The notes below the pieces were generated by a model, which was given only the letters and a program-made list of their open reading frames with translations, ran no database searches and was not told the DNA's origin. Positions 1-7,189 of a stretch of 13,289 bases of DNA are shown piece after piece. This DNA is from Thermococci archaeon. GTDB taxonomy: Archaea; Methanobacteriota_B; Thermococci; Thermococcales; Thermococcaceae. A program made the translations under genes and the position numbers. Position 1 is the stretch's first letter. Each line of letters opens with the position of its first letter. The stretch is taken from positions 1-13,289 of the forward strand of contig QMUE01000010.1 in NCBI GenBank assembly GCA_003663535.1, written 5' to 3'.

Positions 1-164
1 CTAGCAACTTGTCGATGGGCAATCTCGTGGAAAACAAAGGCTGTAAAGATGCCTAAAGCTACATAGGGGATTGCAGTTAATTCAAAACTGGAAAAAACGA
101 GTGTAAGGACAATAAAAGATATGGCTAGATCTTCAAGTTCTTGCTTTTTAAAGCCCATAGACAT
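1..164 (-). CDS. M50-family (site-2 protease-like) membrane metalloprotease, N-terminal part only
   Basis: Only the first 54 codons are in the window; the gene continues past the left edge. The protein starts MSMGFKKQEL, then has a hydrophobic stretch at about residues 13-27 and a second at about 31-45 that runs straight into HEIAH (residues 46-50), followed by RQVAR. A zinc-binding HExxH at the end of a transmembrane helix, with an Arg a few residues later, is the hallmark of M50 proteases, which cleave substrates within or near the membrane. The start at 164 is preferred over ATG 158 because a GAGGT ribosome site lies about 9 nt before 164. The gene begins 3 nt after the stop of the KH-domain gene, so the two are almost certainly co-transcribed. 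The substrate is unknown. The second metal ligand motif lies outside the window, so activity cannot be judged. Confidence 0.8.
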   Translation of the reverse strand, partial: MSMGFKKQELEDLAISFIVLTLVFSSFELTAIPYVALGIFTAFVFHEIAHRQVA

Positions 165-167
165 TCT

Positions 168-347
168 TTATCTACCTCTAATTTCAATCTTCTTTCCTAA
201 GACTAGCTCTGCAGCCCTTACAGCACTCCCACCGCTCCCTACTGCTATCTTAACTTGGTCTTTTGGAACATAGACAATCACTTTATCTCCTTCATATTCG
301 ATCTCAAGTATGTCTACCTTAAGCATGCGTTTTAGTTCTTCCCTCAT
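168..347 (-). CDS. Stand-alone NusA-like KH domain protein (59 aa)
   Basis: This small protein is essentially one type-II KH fold. After an N-terminal helix (residues 1-10) come a beta-strand pair (12-27), then VPKDQVKIAVGSGGSAVRAA with the nucleic-acid-binding GxxG loop as G37-S-G-G40, and a last strand ending KIEIRGR. The run from VPKDQ through GxxG to VRAAELVLG closely follows the second KH domain of NusA, where the equivalent reads VPDDQLSLAIG. Binding to single-stranded RNA is therefore likely. ATG 347 is chosen because GGGG lies 6 nt upstream; an in-frame TTG at 353 would add two residues and sit directly on that site. It is the first gene of a probable two-gene operon with the M50 protease 3 nt downstream. 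What RNA it binds, and why it travels with a membrane protease, cannot be told from the sequence. Confidence 0.85.
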   Translation of the reverse strand: MREELKRMLKVDILEIEYEGDKVIVYVPKDQVKIAVGSGGSAVRAAELVLGKKIEIRGR

Positions 348-378
348 CTTCAACCCCGTTGGAAATTGGAGGATGCAA

Positions 379-389
379 TTATAAAGTTT
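379..389 (-). promoter_or_regulatory. TATA box for the KH/M50 operon
   Basis: The minus strand reads ACTTTATAATT here. Its centre lies about 26 nt before a predicted start site near 358, giving a leader of roughly 10 nt to ATG 347. It is close to the stop codon of the zinc-ribbon gene (394-396). Position and composition are those of an archaeal TATA box, but there is no experimental support. Confidence 0.5.
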
Positions 390-393
390 AGCA

Positions 394-570
394 CTAATCG
401 AAGTCCCATATTGTCCTTCCTTTGTAAAACATCATTACGTAGCCACAGCTCTCACAGATTGCGATTTTCACTTTATGAGCTGTGAAGCCCCATTTGCTAT
501 CCAATTTCCCGTCTTCAAATTTAAAACTGGTCCCTCCACAAAGCGGACATGTAAGTTGTCTTCTTTCCAT
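394..570 (-). CDS. Small zinc-ribbon protein (58 aa)
   Basis: This short gene runs from ATG 570 to a TAG at 394-396 and encodes MERRQLTCPLC at its start and ending YKGRTIWDFD. Two Cys pairs, CPLC (Cys8, Cys11) and CESC (Cys39, Cys42), 27 residues apart, form a rubredoxin-knuckle zinc ribbon; the second is followed by GYV as in many ribbons. Between them is a polar stretch rich in Lys, then a strand KVKIAIC. A strong GGTGAT site sits 4-5 nt before the ATG. It follows the TraB-family gene by 10 nt and is probably the last gene of the rnz operon. Such ribbons bind nucleic acid or act as structural modules. No specific function can be assigned. Confidence 0.85.
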   Translation of the reverse strand: MERRQLTCPLCGGTSFKFEDGKLDSKWGFTAHKVKIAICESCGYVMMFYKGRTIWDFD

Positions 571-580
571 AAAATCACCA

Positions 581-1282
581 TTATAAGTTTGTTTTGGACT
601 TAATAAATCTTTGCTCTTTGTAAGAGTTTAAACTTCTTTCTATTCCTTTTTCATGACCCAGTCCAACCACGGCAATGACTTTTGGTTTTTTAAGTCCCAT
701 TCTTTTTAATTCATCAACGATTTTTTTGAGATTTCTTGCCATAATCTCATTTCGCTCTTCTACTAGAACTTTAAAGAGGTAAGGATATCTAGTTTTGAAA
801 CGTTGCATCATTATTTTGTAATTTCCCATAATATCTTCTGAGTTTTCTTCTCCACTGGGAGCTATAGGAAGAAACACTAAAGCACTTTCAAGAAATAGAA
901 ACAGTTTTTCCCTAAAAGGCGCTTTCAGAAGTTTTTCCATAATAACCCTAATGTCTTCGTCGATTAGATAAAGGGGGACACCGAGAAGTCCAGACATATA
1001 AATAGCTTCTTTCATTTCTTCCCCAGGTTTCATGCCGAACTCTTCTCCAATTTTCTCCTCCACCTTCATTAGAATATATGTCAGAAGTGCACTCCTCCCA
1101 AGTTTTAATGCCTCTTGGAAGGTGAGTTTTCTAGGAGATTGAATGGCATAAAAACGTTGTTGGTCTAATTCAATAGCTATTGCATCGGGCCTTTCTTTTA
1201 GGATCATTTCCCTTACTTCTTTCCTACTTTTTGGTGAAACATGCATTGTACCTATGATTTTAACGTAGCGAAGATAACTCAT
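581..1282 (-). CDS. TraB/PrgY-family protein (short form, no membrane domain)
   Basis: Family features are in order: GTMH (residues 11-14) after the first strand, an acidic AIELDQQRF (about 36-44), ERNEIMARNL (176-185) and GLGHEKGI (207-214). These GxxH and ERN/R motifs mark the TraB/PrgY/GumN superfamily, whose members have been linked to pheromone inactivation and a metalloprotease-like fold. The biochemical role of the archaeal members is not established. The product is about 233 aa and stops soon after the last motif. It lacks the C-terminal membrane helices of longer family members, so it should be soluble. ATG 1282 is chosen because a GGTGAG site lies 4-5 nt upstream; ATG 1309 would add nine residues with no good site. 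The start overlaps the end of rnz by 23 nt, which suggests translational coupling. Confidence 0.85.
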   Translation of the reverse strand: MSYLRYVKIIGTMHVSPKSRKEVREMILKERPDAIAIELDQQRFYAIQSPRKLTFQEALKLGRSALLTYILMKVEEKIGEEFGMKPGEEMKEAIYMSGLLGVPLYLIDEDIRVIMEKLLKAPFREKLFLFLESALVFLPIAPSGEENSEDIMGNYKIMMQRFKTRYPYLFKVLVEERNEIMARNLKKIVDELKRMGLKKPKVIAVVGLGHEKGIERSLNSYKEQRFIKSKTNL

Positions 1283-2180
1283 ACTTCTCACCAAGCCTAA
1301 CAACATCAAAATCTTGAGGAATTATAAACTTATACTCACATATCTCATTTGCCTCTTGGAGATATTCCTCGTACTTGTACCTTGGTGCTCTGTGGAAAAG
1401 TGCCAAAAGCTTGACTTTGGCTCTTTTTGCAGTCTCACAAGCTTCCTCCACCGTGGAATGATAACTATCTCCCTTGTCTTCTCTGCTTAAATATGTCGCC
1501 TCGTGGATCAACAAATCAGCTCTCTCCGAAAAGAGCTTTACTCTTTCACACTGCTCGGTATCACCCGTGTATACGATCTTCACACCTTTCTTTGGTTTTC
1601 CGGTAACATCTTCTAGATATATCAATTTTCCATTGATTTCTATTTTTCCTTTAATTTCGAGCTCTTTCATCCAAGGGCCAGGTTTCAATCCAAGTTCTCT
1701 GATTTTTTTGACATCAAAATTCCCTCGTTTGTCCTTTTCCTTGAAAACATAGCCTAAGGCCGGGATACCGTGGTCTACTTTGAAGCTCCATATTTCATAG
1801 TCTTTGAACTTCAGTCTTGTTTCTCCAAGCTCGTGAACATGGATTTCAAAACTTGGTCTAAAAAAGCCACTCTTAAGATAGTTCTGAATGAACTCGAAGG
1901 CATATTTGGGCCCGTAGATGTGGAGTGGACATTCTCGCTTCCAAAGAGTCATCGTTTGGATAAGGCTCATTAATCCTAAATAGTGATCGCCATGAAAATG
2001 AGTTATAAAAATTTTTTCTATCTTCATTGGGCTCAATTTTGCTGTATTTAACTGTCTTAGTGTACCTTCCCCAATATCCCACAGAATTATCTCGCCTCCA
2101 TACTTTAAGGCTATGGCTGGGACGTTTCTCTCTTTGGTTGGCATAATGCCCCCAGTTCCAAGGAAGATTACTTCAAGCAT
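1260..2180 (-). CDS. rnz: Ribonuclease Z (tRNA 3'-processing endonuclease)
   Basis: RNase Z is a zinc-dependent metallo-beta-lactamase-fold enzyme that cuts precursor tRNAs after the discriminator base so that CCA can be added. The 306-aa product has the expected order of motifs: FLGTGG at residues 6-11, the strand and Asp of LWDIGEG (33-39), the metal-binding HFHGDH at 61-66, the substrate-arm region in the middle, VDHGIPALGY, YTGDTEQC carrying the bridging Asp, LLIHEATY, and a late His in LFHRAPRY. Length and the short form (not the doubled eukaryotic ELAC2 type) fit archaeal enzymes. The TATA box lies only about 24 nt before the ATG and there is no ribosome site, so the message is probably leaderless. 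The TraB-family and zinc-ribbon genes follow closely and are likely co-transcribed. Confidence 0.95.
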   Translation of the reverse strand: MLEVIFLGTGGIMPTKERNVPAIALKYGGEIILWDIGEGTLRQLNTAKLSPMKIEKIFITHFHGDHYLGLMSLIQTMTLWKRECPLHIYGPKYAFEFIQNYLKSGFFRPSFEIHVHELGETRLKFKDYEIWSFKVDHGIPALGYVFKEKDKRGNFDVKKIRELGLKPGPWMKELEIKGKIEINGKLIYLEDVTGKPKKGVKIVYTGDTEQCERVKLFSERADLLIHEATYLSREDKGDSYHSTVEEACETAKRAKVKLLALFHRAPRYKYEEYLQEANEICEYKFIIPQDFDVVRLGEKYELSSLR

Positions 2181-2200
2181 GATCTAAAATCTACATGACA

Positions 2201-2208
2201 ATTTAAAA
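2201..2208 (-). promoter_or_regulatory. TATA box of rnz, probably giving a leaderless mRNA
   Basis: The minus strand reads CCTTTTAAATT with GAAA just upstream as a plausible BRE. The distance from the box centre to ATG 2180 is about 24 nt, so transcription should begin at or within a few bases of the start codon. No GGTGA-type site precedes the ATG, which agrees with leaderless translation. Confidence 0.55.
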
Positions 2209-2225
2209 GGTATTTCCTCTGTGGA

Positions 2226-3488
2226 TTATTTCTTCTTTTCGTGTACCCACAGAATAACACTGAGCATTAGCGCCAAGATTGAAATGCCAATGGTAATATT
2301 AGCTTTTCTATTATCGGGAGGGACTACGTAATAATCTGGATTTTTATGAACAGAGGTATCAAGGCTTATTAAAGAGACTGTATTCCCAAAGTACCAGAAT
2401 CCAACTGGAGAGTTTACTTTTTCCTCAAATGTGCTTTTATCGTCAATCCGGACTACCAAGGTTCGCTCTCCATTGGGAATTCTTATCAAGGACAATCGCA
2501 AGTGATGAATTCTTCTTTGCGAAAATGTAAAGCATTCCTTCTTTTTACCGTAATACAGCGTATGCAGCTCAATACATATATTGTTGTCCTTTACGAATAT
2601 TCTTGATGTTTTTTCATTGCCAAAATCGAAAACCAATATATCTCCTTCATCAGCCAGCTCAAACCATGCGTCGATGTGACCAGTGTCCCATAACTCCCCT
2701 CCAAACGGGAAGTCAAAGTATGTGCGGTTCTTCCGATTTATGAGAAGATCTTCATTTATCGGCTTTCTTTCATTGATATAGTAAGCTACTGCAATTGTGG
2801 AAGCGTTGGGCGGAAGATTTAGATGGAGAGCTACTTCCCCGCTGATATTTCCTCCTGGAATCCATATCCACCAATCCTTTACTGGAACTGTGAAATTTTT
2901 GCTTCCATTTTCCCATCTTAACGTGCCTGAAACTTCTTTCCCGCTATACTCATAAAGAAACGCATCGATTCCCAAGAGCTTCCCTGAATCATTGAAAACT
3001 AGCTCCAATGGAGGAGTTCTAGTTCTCCCCCATTTTTCTTGATATTCAACTACTTCTCCAGTTTTGAAGGTGAGAGATGTTAGCCTTTCTAAATCCAGTG
3101 TTGCATAAAGTCCATATCCCTGCGGGGTCACTTCGCAGGAGAAGTTTGGAAAGAGGTAAATGGTAAACTGATCATAAAGTTCCAGCGGAACTCTTACATG
3201 CAAGTTTTTTCCAAGCCATTTAATTTTTGCTGAGCCTTCTCTAACAACTTCTCTATATTGATAAACCACATAACGGGCCGATGCGTTGCAGGATCCATTT
3301 GTGGTGAAGACAAAATCAACCCACTCAGCCTCATAGCTCGGATGAATTACCACATAAAGAGGATTACTGAAGTTTCCATCAAGAAGTTTTGCGCGATCAA
3401 GCGCCTCTGCTGGGGGGACATGAATGAGAATAATGATAAGAAGCAAAAATATTCCCATTTTATGGGGCTTTATTTTTGGAGTTTTCAT
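2226..3488 (-). CDS. Secreted, membrane-anchored surface protein with ConA/LamG-like C-terminal region
   Basis: This is a 420-aa protein of unknown function. The N-terminus has basic residues then a hydrophobic core at 12-24, ending PPAEA; cleavage after Ala29 is plausible. A single C-terminal membrane helix (about 398-415) precedes HEKKK, so the bulk should face outside, tethered by its tail. About ten NxS/T sequons (such as NGS, NAS, NFS, NIS) fit a glycosylated archaeal envelope protein. Residues about 255-380 look all-beta, with a Cys305/Cys319 pair, HHLRLSLIRI, an RTLVVRIDDK strand pair and a closing VSLISLD, in the style of laminin-G/concanavalin sandwiches. The next gene upstream, which ends 161 nt before this start, has the same design. 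The start at 3488 has a weak AGGGAT site; ATG 3458 would leave a shorter signal peptide. A carbohydrate- or cell-surface-binding role is inference only. Confidence 0.8.
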   Translation of the reverse strand: MKTPKIKPHKMGIFLLLIIILIHVPPAEALDRAKLLDGNFSNPLYVVIHPSYEAEWVDFVFTTNGSCNASARYVVYQYREVVREGSAKIKWLGKNLHVRVPLELYDQFTIYLFPNFSCEVTPQGYGLYATLDLERLTSLTFKTGEVVEYQEKWGRTRTPPLELVFNDSGKLLGIDAFLYEYSGKEVSGTLRWENGSKNFTVPVKDWWIWIPGGNISGEVALHLNLPPNASTIAVAYYINERKPINEDLLINRKNRTYFDFPFGGELWDTGHIDAWFELADEGDILVFDFGNEKTSRIFVKDNNICIELHTLYYGKKKECFTFSQRRIHHLRLSLIRIPNGERTLVVRIDDKSTFEEKVNSPVGFWYFGNTVSLISLDTSVHKNPDYYVVPPDNRKANITIGISILALMLSVILWVHEKKK

Positions 3489-3520
3489 AATATCCCTGTT
3501 TGTTTTTACTTTAATTTCTT

Positions 3521-3529
3521 TTAAAAATT
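3521..3529 (-). promoter_or_regulatory. TATA box upstream of the 420-aa surface protein
   Basis: The minus strand reads AAATTTTTAAAAGAAATT. The box centre is about 37 nt before ATG 3488, predicting a start near 3498-3500 and a leader of about 10 nt that contains the AGGGAT site. It lies in the 161-nt gap 3489-3649, where I see no gene. This suggests the two surface-protein genes are transcribed at least partly independently. Confidence 0.5.
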
Positions 3530-3649
3530 TTCTCTCTTGCGAGATACTATCAGGATAACTTTGGCATTGTCCCGAAACTGTTCAGTAAATAATGGTTTAG
3601 CCTTCACGCTTTCTTCATATCTGCGGAATAAGGGAACAAATGCGAATCT

Positions 3650-4636
3650 TTACCTCCTCATTTTAATTCCTATTATAAGCGCAATCAAGACCGCTATGGC
3701 GAGAATAAATCCTCCATACGTTTCTTTCCTTGTGTAAAAAGTTTCTGATGGGTCTCCTTCAACGCCATAAAAGGTAACGTTGTATACGAATACATGAGAA
3801 CATGGAGCGCCTAGAGATGCTAAATAAAGGGGATGTTGAACTTGGACAGTTTTTTCAAACGCGATTCCATTTTTAAATAGTTTGACAGACAAATTACCCT
3901 CTTGTAGCTTTAATTTTACGTTGTAAATCCCGGAAGAAATATTAGCTGAGCAATAGCTGGTGCAGTAATCCTCAGCTAGGCATATTCTCCCATCATGTAT
4001 GTTCAATATAGGACAGAATTCACTTTTCCATCCGTTCACGAGATCAACATCGCTACCATCGTGGAGGAATGTGAAGTTCAGCTCAAATTCTCTCCAGTAG
4101 GTTTTGTTTGCAAACTCTAATGCACCGACCTTTGGTTCTTCCACAGAACACGAACTGGATGGTATAAGAAGTAAAGGAAGCTCATTTGGCTTAATTTTTG
4201 ATGTTATAAACGTAAATTCTTTTACCATGACTTCGCATTCCCTAACTTTTAGGCTGATGTCAAGAACATAAGGTCCGCGGTCCAGATCATGGTGATGTGA
4301 ATATAAATCTGGCATGAAAATTGGCAGATAAGAAACCCCGTCCATTCTTCCCGAGGTCCCATAGGACATATAAAAGGACTCTCCTTTTTTGTCCCTTAGC
4401 TTGATGTCACTGCTCAATGTACAGTTTCCTATTCCAGAAAGAAGTATACCTGCCCAATATAGGTATTCGGTCGTGTTTAACTCGTATCCCCTCCATTCGA
4501 AGGTTGTACTGCCGACATCTGCCCATGCGAAGGTGGGATCTCTTATCACGGTGTAAACATCTGAGGAGAAGTTGAATGTATAGGCAGAGGCAAATGGGGC
4601 AAGGAATAAGAGGGTCAGCAACGCGACATTTTTCAT
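3650..4636 (-). CDS. Secreted, membrane-anchored surface protein, likely relative of the 420-aa neighbour
   Basis: This 328-aa protein of unknown function has a clear signal peptide, MKNVALLTLLFLAPFASA, with cleavage likely after Ala18. A single C-terminal helix (about 309-324) ends KMRR, giving an outside body and a short positive cytoplasmic tail. Eight NxS/T sequons (for example NTT, NCT, NKT, NFT, NIS, NLS, NVT) point to a glycosylated surface protein. The C-terminal third (about 175-292) is beta-rich and parallels the 420-aa neighbour: a Cys-rich strand RICLAEDYC, then GIYNVKLKL, NLSVKLFKNG, FEKTV and a closing VFVYNVTFYG before the anchor. Cysteines 219, 225 and 229 could form disulphides. 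The N-terminal two thirds differ from the neighbour. A G7 tract (4641-4647) just before the ATG serves as an unusual ribosome site. No enzymatic motif was recognised. Confidence 0.8.
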   Translation of the reverse strand: MKNVALLTLLFLAPFASAYTFNFSSDVYTVIRDPTFAWADVGSTTFEWRGYELNTTEYLYWAGILLSGIGNCTLSSDIKLRDKKGESFYMSYGTSGRMDGVSYLPIFMPDLYSHHHDLDRGPYVLDISLKVRECEVMVKEFTFITSKIKPNELPLLLIPSSSCSVEEPKVGALEFANKTYWREFELNFTFLHDGSDVDLVNGWKSEFCPILNIHDGRICLAEDYCTSYCSANISSGIYNVKLKLQEGNLSVKLFKNGIAFEKTVQVQHPLYLASLGAPCSHVFVYNVTFYGVEGDPSETFYTRKETYGGFILAIAVLIALIIGIKMRR

Positions 4637-4680
4637 ACTTCCCCCCCAATGACAGTTATCTAAATTACTATTGACAATTA

Positions 4681-4712
4681 TATTTTAAAAAGCTTATGCG
4701 TAAGGTTAAAAT
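4681..4712. promoter_or_regulatory. Shared divergent promoter region between surface protein and TPR genes
   Basis: The 109-nt gap between the divergent starts (4636 minus, 4746 plus) has one strong AT core, TATTTTAAAAAGCTT (4681-4695), containing the palindrome TTTTAAAA at 4683-4690. On the minus strand it predicts a start near 4660, about 24 nt before ATG 4636. On the plus strand it predicts a start near 4713, about 32 nt before ATG 4746 and upstream of a GAGGTG site (4734-4739). A second plus-strand candidate, GGTTAAAATG, lies at 4704-4713. Both genes may use the same box. Confidence 0.45.
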
Positions 4713-4745
4713 GTTATCTTGCCTAAATTTTTTGAGGTGCGGTAA

Positions 4746-5705
4746 ATGGAGGAAATCCTTAAAGCAATTCAGGAGAAAGACTGCAAAAGATTGGCAAGTT
4801 TGCTCTATTACAAGGTTGACGAGCTGAGTGAAGAGGACTTACAGGAGGTTCTTGAAAAGGCCGAAAAACTGGCCCCTGAGTGTAAAGACTATGAGCTGTA
4901 TAAACTTGTGGTGTATTACTTTCTTGAATTCTTAAACATCGACAAGATTGAAGAATTTGAGAAACTTGTGGAAGCGGTAGGGAGTTTTGAGGCCAAATAT
5001 CATCTTGCTGATTTGTATTATCTGTTAGGAGAACTTGAAAAGTCGCTTGATTTGTATAGGGAATTGCTTGAAGAAGAGACTGAAAAAGGAAACCTTGAAA
5101 ATATTGCAAAAATCTACTACAACATGGGGCTCATTCACGAGGAGCTTTTGGAATATGAGAAAGCTTTAGAACTTATGAACAAGGCTGAAAAAGTTCTTGA
5201 TGATCTTGGAAAAGAAGAAAATGTCGCTCAGATTAGGATACACAAGGCATACATCACGTTTGAAATGGGAGAAATCTCAAAAGCAAAGGCCCAATTAGCT
5301 AGAATACTTCCTCAAGTGCTTGGTAACAATCATTTGAGGGCCCAAATACACTTGGTTTTTGAAGAGATATTCGAGGATAAAGAAAGTTATGAGGCAGCAT
5401 TACATGAGTGTCTTTATGCAATGTTACATGCAAGGAACACGGAATATTTCGATGTAGCGTTTGACTCGCTGATTGATGTTTTATGGCAGATGATGATGGA
5501 AGATCAGTTTGAGGTGGTTTACAACAACATGGACATGTTTACGAATGCATTTGAGGATATGAGGGAGTTCTTTGAGGGTGTAAAAGCAGTGGCTCTATAT
5601 AAGGATGGAAAAATAGGAAGAGAGGAAGTGAGCGAATACATCACTAAGATCGATGATAGAAGGCTTTTGGATCTTCTTGAGTTCTTGAGCGAGGCAGAAC
5701 TTTGA
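4746..5705 (+). CDS. Tetratricopeptide-repeat (TPR) protein
   Basis: This is a 319-aa, all-helical, acidic cytoplasmic protein. At least three TPR-like helix pairs are visible at about residues 81-112, 119-152 and 159-192. They show the typical small/aromatic spacing, for example KYHLADLYYLLGELEKSLDLY and YYNMGLIHEELLEYEKALEL, each with the A/G-x-x-Y/F pattern and a loop Gly or Glu-Tyr. The flanks are also helical, so the true repeat number may be higher. TPR scaffolds bind peptides or partner proteins; no enzymatic domain is present. The start has a GAGGTG site about 6 nt upstream. The GNAT gene starts 25 nt after the stop, so the two are probably one operon and might act together, though the sequence does not show which partner the TPR recognises. 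Confidence 0.88.
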   Translation: MEEILKAIQEKDCKRLASLLYYKVDELSEEDLQEVLEKAEKLAPECKDYELYKLVVYYFLEFLNIDKIEEFEKLVEAVGSFEAKYHLADLYYLLGELEKSLDLYRELLEEETEKGNLENIAKIYYNMGLIHEELLEYEKALELMNKAEKVLDDLGKEENVAQIRIHKAYITFEMGEISKAKAQLARILPQVLGNNHLRAQIHLVFEEIFEDKESYEAALHECLYAMLHARNTEYFDVAFDSLIDVLWQMMMEDQFEVVYNNMDMFTNAFEDMREFFEGVKAVALYKDGKIGREEVSEYITKIDDRRLLDLLEFLSEAEL

Positions 5706-5730
5706 TTTTCTTGCTTTTTAGGTGGTCTTT

Positions 5731-6624
5731 ATGGAAGTCAGAGTGGCAAGACTTGAAGACTGCAAAGGCATAGTCCGGGTTCACTGCTCTGGGGTTGAGA
5801 GATGGATAAAGAAAAGCGAGGGTAAAGAGGCCAGTTATGAGGAGCTTAATATAGAAGAGCGCTATCTTCATGGCGGCCCGTGGATGAGCATCGAAACCTG
5901 TGCAGTTCATCTAAGCAATCTTCTCTTAGAGGGCCAATTTCCAATTGTAGCGGAAGAAAACGGGGAGGTAATAGGGAATGCGGAAGTTTTGATAAGCGAG
6001 GAGCCCATAAAGGGGAAGATTAAGAGAATTGCCCATATAGATGTGCTTGAGGTGCATAAAAACTTTAGAGGTAACGGAGTGGGAAGGACTGTTGTTAAGT
6101 TTATCGAAGAGCTAGCCCCCAAGAAGGGCTGTGAGCTAATTACCGTAACACCCGAAAAATCAGCAATCGGCTTCTATGAAAAATTGGGGATAAGAGATAT
6201 CCTTCACGATGCCAGCTTTGTGGAGTTTGATCTAAGCTCTTTCCCACGCATGGAAACTAGACTGAAGGTCTTTGAATTTTCTTGGGAGGACGTTAAAGGC
6301 TTGGAGATGATCGCAGGGAAGTTTCAGAGCTCATACCATCACTGGTTTGTGGCGTTTAAAGATGGAATAGCCGGAATAGATGACAGAGTTTACTTCGAAA
6401 GTGGAAAGATTGGGGACTCTTATTATGTTCTCGAAGAGGTCTATTATAGGGGGTCTACTGTCACGGGCTATCTTTGGGGCAGGAAAGAAGATTTCCCTCT
6501 TTTGCTCAGCAGAGCAGGGGGACTTGGCTTCAAAAAGCTCCGTACGATAATTGAAAAAGATCTTGTGGAAAAATTCAAGCCCAAGGTACTTGACAGCGTT
6601 ATTATACTCGCGAAAGGCCTTTAA
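5731..6624 (+). CDS. GNAT-family N-acetyltransferase with extra C-terminal domain
   Basis: The N-terminal half (residues about 1-170) is a GCN5-related acetyltransferase. It starts MEVRVARLEDCKGI, has the beta4 strand AHIDVLEVHKNFRG, the acetyl-CoA pyrophosphate loop RGNGVG at 113-118, then CELITVTPEKSAIGFYEKLG, the usual last helix. Residues about 180-297 form a separate C-terminal region without a second Q/RxxGxG loop, perhaps a degenerate GNAT repeat or a substrate-recognition domain. The acceptor (protein, polyamine or small molecule) is not evident. ATG 5731 is preferred because AGGTGGT sits just before it; GTG 5722 lies inside that site. The gene follows the TPR gene by 25 nt and its last 23 nt overlap the end of mobA on the other strand. 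Confidence 0.88.
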   Translation: MEVRVARLEDCKGIVRVHCSGVERWIKKSEGKEASYEELNIEERYLHGGPWMSIETCAVHLSNLLLEGQFPIVAEENGEVIGNAEVLISEEPIKGKIKRIAHIDVLEVHKNFRGNGVGRTVVKFIEELAPKKGCELITVTPEKSAIGFYEKLGIRDILHDASFVEFDLSSFPRMETRLKVFEFSWEDVKGLEMIAGKFQSSYHHWFVAFKDGIAGIDDRVYFESGKIGDSYYVLEEVYYRGSTVTGYLWGRKEDFPLLLSRAGGLGFKKLRTIIEKDLVEKFKPKVLDSVIILAKGL

Positions 6625-7189
6625 TCTTTTTTAAATCACTTTTTGCGTTTATATTGAAAAGACTCTCTTGCCATTCCAATGGTAGGGACTCTATTTTTAT
6701 GTAACAAGGGCTTGAGGCCCTTATTGCTTTCCCAAGCATATATTCGCCTTTTTCTATTTGTCTTTTAATCATTTCCAAAAAATCTTGGGAATAAGCGGCG
6801 TGAAGGGGTTCAAGATATCCATTTTTCCATTTTGGCACACATACCAGAGCGTTAGACTCATGAAATTTTTCTACAATCCAATCAACGAATTTGGGGTTTA
6901 CGAGGGGCATGTCACCCGCAACTACAAAAACATCTGCAAAGTTGGATATGGCAGTATAAACTCCCCCTATTGGGCCTATTTTGAGTTTATCAACAACAAC
7001 ACTAAAACCAAGCTTTTCAAAGCTTTTCATTTTTTCTTTAGAGGTTACTATGGCAATTTCTTCTATCTTTTTGGCGTTTAACAGTCTCTCTATTGTGTGA
7101 AGTATCAGGGGTTTTCCATTAATTTTATAGAGGAGTTTTTCTCCTCCAAAACGGCTTGATTTGCCTCCAGCTAGGACTACACCTATCAT
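6602..7189 (-). CDS. mobA: Molybdenum cofactor guanylyltransferase MobA-like
   Basis: MobA transfers GMP from GTP to molybdopterin to make the guanine dinucleotide form of the cofactor. The 195-aa product is full length for the family. It has the nucleotide-binding loop LAGGKSSRFGGEK (residues 6-18), a Lys in GKPLI (25-29), GPIGGVYTAI (72-81), the metal-binding VAGDMPLV (90-97) and a C-terminal EPLHAAY. The Rossmann-like pattern is complete, with no missing catalytic residue. In Thermococcales it could act on tungsten as well as molybdenum pterins. Translation is coupled to the preceding kinase-like gene by a 4-nt ATGA overlap, with GGTGA upstream. A related nucleotidyltransferase acting on another substrate is possible, because the superfamily is broad. 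Confidence 0.85.
   Translation of the reverse strand: MIGVVLAGGKSSRFGGEKLLYKINGKPLILHTIERLLNAKKIEEIAIVTSKEKMKSFEKLGFSVVVDKLKIGPIGGVYTAISNFADVFVVAGDMPLVNPKFVDWIVEKFHESNALVCVPKWKNGYLEPLHAAYSQDFLEMIKRQIEKGEYMLGKAIRASSPCYIKIESLPLEWQESLFNINAKSDLKKIKGLSRV

Noticed and set aside
4759..5109. Minus-strand open frame opposite the TPR gene
   Set aside because: Its composition and lack of start signals mark it as an antisense shadow of the strongly coding plus strand.
5460..5520. Possible C/D-box small RNA (ATGATGA-like and CAGT/CTGA-like words)
   Set aside because: It lies inside the TPR coding sequence, and the box order and spacing do not form a C-D'-C'-D set.
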